18,652 bases of DNA, taken from the NCBI GenBank assembly GCA_041666155.1, contig JBAYHM010000053.1, positions 1 to 18,652 on the forward strand, written 5' to 3'. The number at the start of each line of letters is the position of its first letter. Positions within the stretch are counted from its first letter, which is position 1. Of the stretch, positions 1 to 6,477 are shown one piece after another. The position numbers were made by a program, and so were the translations under genes. Origin of the DNA: SZUA-426 sp041666155 (GTDB taxonomy: Bacteria > Spirochaetota > Spirochaetia > Treponematales > Breznakiellaceae). The notes under the pieces were generated by a model. The model searched no databases. It saw only the letters and a list, made by a program, of their open reading frames with translations, and was not told the origin of the DNA.

Positions 1-1
1 C

Positions 2-1132
2 GTCGCGCGCGACGAAGGCTGGCTCGCCGAACACATGCTCATCCTCAAGATTTCCAACCCGAAGGGTGAAGCAAAGTTCGTCGCGGCCGCGTTCCCGTCG
101 GCTTGCGGTAAAACCAACCTAGCCATGCTCGTCCCGACCGTCCCCGGCTGGAAAGTAGAGACCATCGGCGACGACATTGCCTGGATGAAGTTCGGCAAGG
201 ACGGCCGTCTGTACGCCATCAACCCGGAAGCGGGTTTCTTCGGCGTCGCCCCCGGTACTTCCATGGACTCCAACCCCAACGCCATGCACTCCTGCGAGAA
301 GAACACCATCTTCACGAACGTCGTGGTCACCGCGGACAAGGATATCTGGTGGGAGCAGATCGGCTATCCCGCCCCGAAAGGCAAGAACCTAGACTGGAAG
401 GGTAACGAATGGGTGGAAGGCGTCAAAGACGCCGACGGCAAAGCAATTCCCGGCGCTCACCCGAACGCCCGCTTCACCGCACCCGCCAAGCAATGCCCCT
501 GCATCGCTAAAGAATGGGAAGATCCCGCCGGCGTTCCGATTTCCGCCATCCTTTTCGGCGGACGCCGCCCTGGCACGATCCCCCTCGTCCACCAAGCCAC
601 CGACTGGACGCACGGCGTATTCCTCGGATCGATCGTCGGCTCGGAAATCACCGCCGCCGCCCTGGACCTCAAAGTCGGTACCGTCCGCCGCGATCCCTTC
701 GCCATGCTGCCCTTCTGCGGCTACCATATGGGCGAATACTTTCAGCACTGGCTCAACATCGGAAAGAAATCGACCGAGGACAAACTACCGAAGATCTTTT
801 TCGTCAACTGGTTCCGCAAGACCAAAGACGGCAAGTGGCTCTGGCCGGGCTACGGCGAGAACTCCCGCGTCCTCAAGTGGATATTCGAGCGCTGCGCCGG
901 TACCGCCAAATTCCAGGAGACGCCTATCGGCATCATGCCGACTGTGGACGCGATCGACCTCCCGAAGGGCGTGACCGCCGCCGACATGAAAGAACTCCTC
1001 GCCGTAGACATCGACGGTTGGAAAAAGGAAATCGCGGATGTCCGCGAGAATCACTATCCGAAATTCGGCGCCAAAATGCCTAAAGAGCTCATGGAAGAAC
1101 TTTCCGCCATCGAGAAACGTCTTTCCAAATAG
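2..1132 (+). CDS. pckG: Phosphoenolpyruvate carboxykinase (GTP), 3' part
   Basis: This enzyme interconverts oxaloacetate plus GTP with phosphoenolpyruvate, CO2 and GDP in the cytoplasm, at the gluconeogenic/anaplerotic node. The reading frame is open from base 2, and the residues before the first ATG (position 35) already match the family (EGWLAEHM), so the true start lies outside the window. About 376 of the family's roughly 600 residues are present. The P-loop FPSACGKTNLAM (kinase-1a) is near the start, GDDIAWMKF (kinase-2) follows, and RFTAPAKQCPCIAKEW and FGGRRPGTIPLV carry active-site residues. The ATP-dependent PckA family lacks this pattern, so the GTP type is secure. The gene is followed by a strong terminator and looks intact. 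In many anaerobes it runs in the CO2-fixing direction; that is not decidable here. Confidence 0.97.
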   Translation, partial: VARDEGWLAEHMLILKISNPKGEAKFVAAAFPSACGKTNLAMLVPTVPGWKVETIGDDIAWMKFGKDGRLYAINPEAGFFGVAPGTSMDSNPNAMHSCEKNTIFTNVVVTADKDIWWEQIGYPAPKGKNLDWKGNEWVEGVKDADGKAIPGAHPNARFTAPAKQCPCIAKEWEDPAGVPISAILFGGRRPGTIPLVHQATDWTHGVFLGSIVGSEITAAALDLKVGTVRRDPFAMLPFCGYHMGEYFQHWLNIGKKSTEDKLPKIFFVNWFRKTKDGKWLWPGYGENSRVLKWIFERCAGTAKFQETPIGIMPTVDAIDLPKGVTAADMKELLAVDIDGWKKEIADVRENHYPKFGAKMPKELMEELSAIEKRLSK

Positions 1133-1172
1133 GCAAGACCGCGCGTAATTCCAGACTGATTCGTTAAGACGC

Positions 1173-1208
1173 AGCGGGCCGCCCCGAATGGAGCGGCCCG
1201 CTTTTTTT
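1173..1208 (+). terminator. Rho-independent terminator of the PEPCK gene
   Basis: A perfect 10-bp GC-rich stem (1173-1182 pairing with 1193-1202) with a 10-nt loop runs directly into seven T residues (1202-1208), 40 bases after the PEPCK stop codon. Confidence 0.95.
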
Positions 1209-1214
1209 GAACGC

Positions 1215-1373
1215 TTACCTTTTTCTGACGAACATAAGCTCAGGCAGCCAGGTGATGATCTGAGGGAAAATCACCATCAGCACAAGAGCGAAGCCGACGA
1301 TACCGACGAAAGCGAGATCCACCTGGGCCATAACATACCCCGCAACCACGATTACGCTTGAACCGACGCTTTC
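1215..1373 (-). pseudogene. Membrane-protein C-terminal fragment, possibly TRAP transporter large subunit (DctM-like)
   Basis: A 52-codon open stretch on the minus strand with no start codon at its 5' end (an in-frame TAA sits at 1374-1376). It encodes a hydrophobic helix with VGIVGFALVLMVIFPQ followed by ITWLPELM and a basic end (RKR). The pattern of a last helix, then FPQI..WLP and a short tail, resembles the C-terminus of TRAP transporter DctM-type permeases, which import organic acids with a periplasmic binding protein. It overlaps the end of the Mrp remnant in another frame, as expected if a deletion joined the two. The assignment is from a short, low-complexity hydrophobic segment and could be wrong. 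Confidence 0.35.
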
Positions 1374-2040
1374 TTAATACTCAATGCCAGCGCAGTATCC
1401 ACTTCCGCGGCCAGACCTTCGGCGGAGGTACGCAGGTCGACCGGCAGGTTTTCCCAGCTGAGCGCGCCGGCCTGAGCCAGTTCCTTGCGCCACGCGAAGC
1501 GAGCCAGCAGCGGCAAACCAAGCTTATTCGCCGAATCGGAAGAGATGTTGTGGGAAAACAAGCTGAACGCCTTGTCGCATTCCGGGCAGATCATCGCGCC
1601 CATGTTTTCCACCAAGCCGAGAACCGGCGTATTGGTCTGTACCGCCATCTTCACCGATTTGAGGACGATCATCGACACGAAATCCTGCGGCGTGGCGACG
1701 ATCACGAGCCCGTCGACATGCAGCTGCTGGAAGGCGGTAAGCACGACGTCGGCGGTTCCCGGAAGAAAGTCCACTAATTAGATAATCAAGATCGCCCCAA
1801 TCAGCATCGTTGTAGAACTGCGTAAGAGCGCCGGCCAGAAGCGGCCCGCGCCAGATGACCGGATCATCTTCCTCTTTTATGAACATGTTGATGGAAATGA
1901 ACTTTATGCCCTGTTCATCCTGAAGCGGCTGCAGTTTTTCGCCGTCGCTCCCGCCGCTGATGCCTTCCATGCCTAAAAGCCGCGGAATGCTCGGCCCGGT
2001 GATATCGGCGTCAAGAATGCCGACCGAATACCCCCGCGCA
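1352..2040 (-). pseudogene. Mrp/NBP35-type Fe-S carrier ATPase remnant (P-loop lost, frameshifted)
   Basis: Mrp-family P-loop ATPases carry Fe-S or related metal clusters to target proteins. The recognisable part begins at RGYSVGILDADITGPSIPR (just after the usual P-loop) and runs through FISINMF and VIWRGPLLAGALTQF to WGDLDYLI. The reading frame then shifts at an extra base near 1775. The next frame resumes with DFLPGTADV and continues through VATPQDFVSM, LGLVENMGAMICPECDKAF (C..C pair typical of Mrp) and a normal-looking C-terminus ending at 1352. The roughly 45 N-terminal residues, including the GKGGVGKS nucleotide-binding loop, are absent; their place is taken by the end of the NifX-like gene in a different frame. 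ATP binding is therefore impossible and the gene is judged dead, unless the two lesions are sequencing errors. Confidence 0.85.
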
Positions 2041-2373
2041 GCCGCAGCCGGGCATGGAAAACTCTTCTCTTCCCAATTCGTTCTGACTCCACGCAAGCAA
2101 CACTGTGGGAACATCTCCCGCGACAAACGGATGCAGGACGATATCCTCCGCGAGAAGGCGGCGCTTGGCTTCGTGGGAGATCGCGCCGCAGATCAATTCC
2201 GTCGCGCCCCGTTCACGCAAGGTGCGCGCGCGGTCTTCCAGATCGCGGCGATTCATATCCAGCGTTGTTTCCGACAGAATAGAGCCGGCCGCTACGTCCA
2301 GAAGCAGCACCGTTCCGGCGCAATCGAATACGGGGGCGATGCGCTTATTCCAGATGGTCACGGCAAGCTTCAT
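2011..2373 (-). CDS. NifX/NifB-family (dinitrogenase Fe-Mo cofactor-like) cluster-binding protein, C-terminus altered
   Basis: About 108 residues match the small NifX/NafY-like family whose members bind Mo-Fe-S or Mo-Cu-S clusters. The N-terminus MKLAVTIWNKRIAPVFD is characteristic, followed by LLLDV, the central RARTLRERGATELICGAIS and a MPGCGC motif near the end. Such proteins sit beside Mrp/MinD ATPases in Fe-S and orange-protein (Orp) loci. After MPGCGC the frame reads through a deletion junction (about 2030-2045) into out-of-frame Mrp sequence and stops at 2011, so the last 8-10 residues are foreign. The core may still fold. The gene has a sigma-54 promoter immediately upstream and no evident Shine-Dalgarno. 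It is the first gene of the former operon NifX-like then Mrp. Confidence 0.8.
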   Translation of the reverse strand: MKLAVTIWNKRIAPVFDCAGTVLLLDVAAGSILSETTLDMNRRDLEDRARTLRERGATELICGAISHEAKRRLLAEDIVLHPFVAGDVPTVLLAWSQNELGREEFSMPGCGCAGVFGRHS

Positions 2374-2384
2374 ACTTTTTATAG

Positions 2385-2400
2385 AGCAATAAGCGGGCCA
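2385..2400 (-). promoter_or_regulatory. Sigma-54 (-24/-12) promoter for the NifX-like gene
   Basis: Read on the minus strand the 16 bases are TGGCCCGCTTATTGCT, against the consensus TGGCACGNNNNTTGCW. The invariant GG (2399-2398) and GC (2387-2386) are exactly 10 bases apart and only one non-critical position differs. Transcription would start about 11-12 bases further on, essentially at the ATG (2373). Confidence 0.85.
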
Positions 2401-2470
2401 AGCTAAAAGTCGTCTTTTAGGCTTACTTGCGGATGTATTTGCGTGTGATTAAGGTTACATGAATGGAATA

Positions 2471-2518
2471 GTCGCACTAATGCGACGCATTTACGAAGAA
2501 GCGTCGCATTTGTGCGAT
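2471..2518. promoter_or_regulatory. Twin dyads, probable enhancer sites of a sigma-54 activator
   Basis: Two 16-bp sites share the form GTCGCA-N4-TGCGAY: a perfect dyad at 2471-2486 and a one-mismatch copy at 2503-2518. Their centres are 32 bp apart, about three helical turns, so both would face the same side of the DNA. They lie about 105 and 137 bp upstream of the inferred start of transcription, the usual range for sigma-54 upstream activating sequences. The two copies also form a larger inverted repeat around 2495. The likely ligand is the activator encoded at 5258-6424 (inference). Confidence 0.75.
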
Positions 2519-2573
2519 TTTAGATAGTACATGGTTAGCGGTTCAGCCTATCGGCGGCGCTCGCCCCGCGGGA

Positions 2574-3020
2574 CTAATTGTAAGATATCCGGGTCTTTTC
2601 GTCCGCTAAGGTGTCCGCAAGCAGACCTTTCCATTCCGGCGCCTTCCAGGTTCCCAACCGATCATGCAGAGTGAGGTATTTTTCGGGAATCGGATGGGTG
2701 CCGATATGGACTCGGACTTTATAGCGTTCTTCCATAAATCGGACAAAATACTCAATGCTGGGACAGGGCGGGTATCCGACGAGAAAACCGGTTGCCAAGT
2801 GGATATCCGTCACTCCGTTCTTTACCATCTCTTCTCCCGCGTATTCGATATTGCCCCCAGGGCAGCCTCCGCAGCTCGTATACCCGGCCAATTCAAGCTC
2901 TTCGTCCTTATAAATACTGAAGGCGCCTTCGCGATTCCGCATCGCACGCAGACATTTTCCGCCCGCGCAGGTTCGATAACGATCGCAAATGATGATGCCG
3001 ATTCTCAGCTTGGCTTCCAT
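2574..3020 (-). CDS. CGGC-domain putative metal-binding protein
   Basis: A complete 148-residue protein of the cysteine-rich CGGC family (Pfam CGGC), predicted to bind metal but of unknown reaction. Cysteines are clustered: C12, C18 and C23 in CDRYRTCAGGKC, C50 and C53 in TSCGGCPGGN (the family signature), and C86 in YPPCPSIEYF. No signal peptide is seen, so it is probably cytoplasmic. Translation starts at ATG 3020 behind GGGAGA at a suitable distance. It lies upstream of the NifX-like gene on the same strand, separated by the sigma-54 control region, and is divergent from the DsrE-like gene. The neighbourhood points to a part in Fe-S/Mo-S cluster or sulfur handling; this is inference from context. 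Confidence 0.85.
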   Translation of the reverse strand: MEAKLRIGIIICDRYRTCAGGKCLRAMRNREGAFSIYKDEELELAGYTSCGGCPGGNIEYAGEEMVKNGVTDIHLATGFLVGYPPCPSIEYFVRFMEERYKVRVHIGTHPIPEKYLTLHDRLGTWKAPEWKGLLADTLADEKTRISYN

Positions 3021-3113
3021 ACTTAAATCTCCCGTTGTATTATCTAACGTACCTCTTCTTTCTGAGCCTACGCAACATCAAAAAGAGATGGAGAGTCTAA
3101 ATCAGGAGGAATC

Positions 3114-3434
3114 ATGAAGTTCGGGATAATCATTGAAACCAACGAACCGGAAAAGGCATGGAACGGCGTCAGGTTCGCGAACGCGTCCATCAAACAAGGC
3201 CACGAAGTTAAAATCTTCTTGATGAGCGCGGGCGTTGAGATCGAGAGCATCACCCATGAAAAATACAACGCGAAGCATCAGATCGACGATTTCGTAAAAA
3301 ATAAGGGAATTGTTTTTGCCTGTGGAACCTGCATTAAGTCACGCAATAGCGAAGGCACTGAAGTTTGTCCGATTTCTACGATGAACGATTGCATCAAGAT
3401 GGTTGAGTGGGCCGATAAGGTGATAACTTTCTGA
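3114..3434 (+). CDS. DsrE/DsrF-like sulfur-relay family protein
   Basis: A complete 106-residue small alpha/beta protein of the DsrE family, soluble and cytoplasmic. The N-terminus MKFGIIIETNEPEKAWNG and the central HEVKIFLMSAGVE strand are typical, as is the C-terminal EWADKVITF. It carries cysteines C70 and C73 in FACGTC, C85 and C93. In characterised DsrE-type proteins a conserved cysteine carries persulfide sulfur between partners. Start ATG 3114 has a strong AGGAGG five to six bases upstream. It is divergent from the CGGC gene with only 93 bp between the two starts, so the pair probably shares a control region, and convergent with ThrRS 1. A sulfur-donor role for the neighbouring cluster proteins is plausible but unproven. 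Confidence 0.85.
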   Translation: MKFGIIIETNEPEKAWNGVRFANASIKQGHEVKIFLMSAGVEIESITHEKYNAKHQIDDFVKNKGIVFACGTCIKSRNSEGTEVCPISTMNDCIKMVEWADKVITF

Positions 3435-3440
3435 GCCGAA

Positions 3441-3470
3441 TGAAGCCGTCCGGCGAACCGATCGGCTTCA
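3441..3470. terminator. Possible bidirectional terminator between the DsrE-like gene and ThrRS 1
   Basis: A perfect 8-bp stem (3441-3448 with 3463-3470) with a 14-nt loop sits between two convergent stop codons (3434 and 3486). On the plus strand it is followed by a loose T-rich stretch; on the minus strand there is no real T run. Confidence 0.45.
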
Positions 3471-3485
3471 CATCGAATTTTCCTG

Positions 3486-5258
3486 TTATAGTTCCAGAGT
3501 CCGACTCGCGACCTTGGCGCTCAGATAATCGGCAAAATCGGCTGTCTTCATCGCGGGGAGCTGCCGGCCGTCGCGGAGACGTATGGAAACCGTTCCTTCT
3601 TCGGCTTCCCTTTGCCCGACAACCAGCATATACGGGATCTTCCGGGTCTGACATTCGCGGATTTTCGCGTTCAGACGCGAGTCTCCGAGTTCAACCGACG
3701 AGCGCAGCTCCCGCGCTTTCAGCTCGGCGTTGACCTTCCCGGCGTAGGCGTCGAAGGCTTCCGCCACCGGTATGACGGCAACCTGCTCCGGCGCGATCCA
3801 AGCCGGGAAAGCGCCGCCGAAATGCTCGATCAGCACGCCGAAGAAACGCTCCAGGGAACCCAGAAGCGCGCGGTGCACCATGTACGGCCGCTTTTTCTGA
3901 CCGTCCACGTCCACGAAGGTCATATCAAAGCGATCCGGCAGATTGAAGTCGAACTGAATGGTCGTCATCTGCCACTCGCGGCCGAGGGCGTCCTTGATCT
4001 TCAGGTCGATCTTAGGACCGTAGAACGCGCCGCCGCCCTCATCCAGCTCCCAGTCGAGTCCTGATTCAACGATGGCGCCCTTGAGCGCTTCCGTAGCCTG
4101 GTCCCAGCGCGACTGCTCACCGACGGACTTTGCCGGTCGTGTGGCGAGATAGGCCTTGATATCCTTGAACCCGAAGGTCTTCCACATGAAGAGGCTGAAT
4201 CGAAGGGTTTCCTTGATCTCATCCATGATCTGGCCGGGAGTACAGATGATGTGCGCGTCGTCCTGCGTAAAACCGCGGACACGAAGAAGTCCATGGAGTA
4301 CGCCCGAGCGCTCGTAGCGATAGACAGTGCCCAGTTCCGCCCAGCGGAGCGGCAGGTCGCGGTAGCTGTGTCCCTTGGTCTGATAGATCATGATATGGAA
4401 GGGGCAGTTCATCGGCTTGAGGTAGTAGTCCTGCTGATCGATCTCCATCGGCGCGTACATGTTTTCTTTGTAGAAACCCAGATGTCCCGAGGTTTCCCAA
4501 AGCCATGATTTTCCGATATGCGGCGTGTAGAGGATTTCGTAACCGTTTTTGTAGTGTTCGGCGCGCCAGAAATTCTCTATCGCCACGCGCATGCGCCCGC
4601 CGTTCGGATGCCAATAGATAAGCCCCGCGCCCGCTTCCTCGTGGATGGAATAGAGGTCCAGGTCCTTGCCTAGGCGGCGATGATCGCGCTTCTCCACCTC
4701 TTCCAGAAATGCGAGGTGCGCCTTGAGATCCTTGGGAGTCTCCCAGGCGGTTCCGTAGATGCGGGTCAGCATCGGGCGCTTTTCATCGCCTTTCCAGTAC
4801 GCCCCCGCGATATTCATGAGCTTGAACGCCGCGGAGTTGATTTCCCGCGTGTTCGCGACGTGCGGGCCCCGACATAAATCGGTGAATCCGTTTCCGTCCG
4901 CCCCGGTCTGACTATAAAGGGAAATTTCCGCGTCGGCGGGCAGCTCGTCGATCAGCTCCAGCTTGAAGGGTTCATCCGCGAAACGCTTTTTCGCCTCTTC
5001 CCGCGAAACGACGGTCCGAACCAAGTCGCGCTTTTCATCGAGGATCTTTTTCATCTCGGCTTCGATTACGCTCAAGTCTTCCGCCGTTATCGCGCGCGGC
5101 AGCTGGAAATCATAGTAAAAACCGTTCTCAATCGACGGGCCGATCGCCACCTTCGTGCCCGAAAAAAGGCGAGTGACGGCTTCCGCCATCACGTGACTGA
5201 CCGAATGTCTGACCGTCGCGAGCTTCTCCGCCCTCTTCTCATCCTTGTCGCTGGACAT
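3486..5258 (-). CDS. thrS: Threonyl-tRNA synthetase 1 (no TGS domain)
   Basis: Class II synthetase that charges tRNA-Thr with threonine. The 590 residues begin directly at the editing domain: H18 and H22 in HSVSH plus C129 and H133 in CRGPH are the four editing-site residues. The E. coli enzyme (642 aa) has an extra N-terminal TGS domain that is missing here. The catalytic core has MNCPFHI (zinc cysteine), motif 2 of the YRYERSGVLHGLLRVRGF type, DDAHIIC and motif 3 HRALLGSLERFFGVLIEH. The C-terminal anticodon domain has KIPYMLVVGQREAEEGTVS. Start ATG 5258 overlaps the upstream regulator stop codon (TAATG), with GGGAGGAA as ribosome site inside the end of that gene, so translation is probably coupled. 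It appears fully functional. A second, divergent ThrRS lies at 13080-14828. Confidence 0.97.
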   Translation of the reverse strand: MSSDKDEKRAEKLATVRHSVSHVMAEAVTRLFSGTKVAIGPSIENGFYYDFQLPRAITAEDLSVIEAEMKKILDEKRDLVRTVVSREEAKKRFADEPFKLELIDELPADAEISLYSQTGADGNGFTDLCRGPHVANTREINSAAFKLMNIAGAYWKGDEKRPMLTRIYGTAWETPKDLKAHLAFLEEVEKRDHRRLGKDLDLYSIHEEAGAGLIYWHPNGGRMRVAIENFWRAEHYKNGYEILYTPHIGKSWLWETSGHLGFYKENMYAPMEIDQQDYYLKPMNCPFHIMIYQTKGHSYRDLPLRWAELGTVYRYERSGVLHGLLRVRGFTQDDAHIICTPGQIMDEIKETLRFSLFMWKTFGFKDIKAYLATRPAKSVGEQSRWDQATEALKGAIVESGLDWELDEGGGAFYGPKIDLKIKDALGREWQMTTIQFDFNLPDRFDMTFVDVDGQKKRPYMVHRALLGSLERFFGVLIEHFGGAFPAWIAPEQVAVIPVAEAFDAYAGKVNAELKARELRSSVELGDSRLNAKIRECQTRKIPYMLVVGQREAEEGTVSIRLRDGRQLPAMKTADFADYLSAKVASRTLEL

Positions 5259-6424
5259 TAGATTCCTCCCTGATCCTGTTTACGAATAATAGTGAGTACG
5301 ATACCGTACGTTTTTATCTTCCGGTACAAGGTCGCGTTATCGATACCCAGTTCGAACGCCGCTTTGGAACACTGGAAATCGCGGCGCTCAAGCGCGGCGA
5401 TTATAGCGGTTTTTTCCGCGTCCTGTCTTTGTCGTCGTATAGCGCTATGAGTGTCGCCGTCCGAGATGCCGCCGGCGGGCCTCGGCAAAGTAGACATCGA
5501 GGTGTCGATTGACGCGGTCGGGGCGATAAGTTCACCAGGCAGAAGCGATGCGTCGATCTCTTTATTTCCACAAAGCACAACCGCCCGTTCGATCACGTTT
5601 TCCAGTTCGCGGATGTTGCCCGGCCACGCGTACGCGTAAAAGGCGGCGAAGACTTCCGGAGTGAAACCGGTGATGGTCTTTCGCGACTGCCGCGCGTAAA
5701 AACGCAGGAAGTGTTCCGCCAGGCGCGGTATGTCTTCCTTGCGATCACGAAGCGCTGGCAGCGCCAGGTCGATCACGTTGATGCGGTAATAGAGATCGTG
5801 CCGGAATAGTCCCTGCTCCACACGCTCCTTGAGATTCCGGTTCGTCGCGCAGATGACGCGGGCGTTCGTCTTTTCGGTTGCCGTGGATCCGAGAGCCTCA
5901 TACTCGCGCTCCTGTAACACGCGGAGCAACTTCACCTGGAGAGCGGGAGAAATATCGCCGATCTCATCCAGAAAAAGAGTCCCGTTCTCGGCAAGCTTGA
6001 AACGTCCCGCCTTATCCTTGTCCGCACCCGTGAACGCTCCCTTCTTGTACCCGAACAGTTCGGATTCAAGAAGCGTATCGGGGAGAGCCCCGCAGTTGAC
6101 GGCGATGAACGGCCCTTTTGAGTGAGCGCTCAGGCGGTGGATCATTCGAGCCATCACTTCTTTCCCCGTTCCGGTTTCCCCCCGGATCAATACCGAGATC
6201 GAGCTTTCCGCGATCATAGGAAGCAGTTCGAAGAGCTTGCGCATTTCGGGGTTACGGCTCGCCGTCTCGTCGCCGATCGCTTTTTCTTGGAGCCTTTCCT
6301 TGAGTTCCTCGATTTCCCGAAGGTCCCGGAACGTTTCCGCGCCGCCTGAAGCCTTCCCGTGCTCGTCGATAAGGAGCGCGGTCGACACGCCGTCTGAAAT
6401 GCTTTCAAGGATGTTCTCGGTCAT
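5258..6424 (-). CDS. Sigma-54-dependent transcriptional activator with excised PAS domain
   Basis: AAA+ bacterial enhancer-binding protein of 388 residues. Walker A GETGTGKE is at about 82-89, GAFTGA (the loop that touches sigma-54) at 129-134, Walker B GTLFLDEIGD at about 148-157, and a Fis-type helix-turn-helix lies near the C-terminus (CSKAAFELGIDNATLYRKIK). The N-terminus starts like a PAS sensor (ESISDGV) but jumps straight to the end of one (STALLIDEHGK...GGAETFRDL), so roughly 70-90 sensor residues are missing with the frame kept. Such activators often govern Orp/Fe-S operons, and sigma-54 elements lie at 2385-2518. With no sensory core it may be locked on or unresponsive. No clear Shine-Dalgarno precedes ATG 6424. 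The gene sits 53 bp after the amidohydrolase gene and overlaps thrS. Confidence 0.9.
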   Translation of the reverse strand: MTENILESISDGVSTALLIDEHGKASGGAETFRDLREIEELKERLQEKAIGDETASRNPEMRKLFELLPMIAESSISVLIRGETGTGKEVMARMIHRLSAHSKGPFIAVNCGALPDTLLESELFGYKKGAFTGADKDKAGRFKLAENGTLFLDEIGDISPALQVKLLRVLQEREYEALGSTATEKTNARVICATNRNLKERVEQGLFRHDLYYRINVIDLALPALRDRKEDIPRLAEHFLRFYARQSRKTITGFTPEVFAAFYAYAWPGNIRELENVIERAVVLCGNKEIDASLLPGELIAPTASIDTSMSTLPRPAGGISDGDTHSAIRRQRQDAEKTAIIAALERRDFQCSKAAFELGIDNATLYRKIKTYGIVLTIIRKQDQGGI

Positions 6425-6477
6425 GGATCGATGGTACTACCGAGGCGTGGGAGTTTCAAGCAATAGACCGGAACTCC

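Noticed and set aside
514..1083. Long arginine-rich open frame inside PEPCK
   Set aside because: Out-of-frame shadow of a strongly conserved gene; composition is typical of GC-skewed shadow frames.
1772..1781. Programmed frameshift in Mrp
   Set aside because: No slippery heptamer or downstream structure is apparent, and the P-loop is missing as well, so simple decay or error is more likely.
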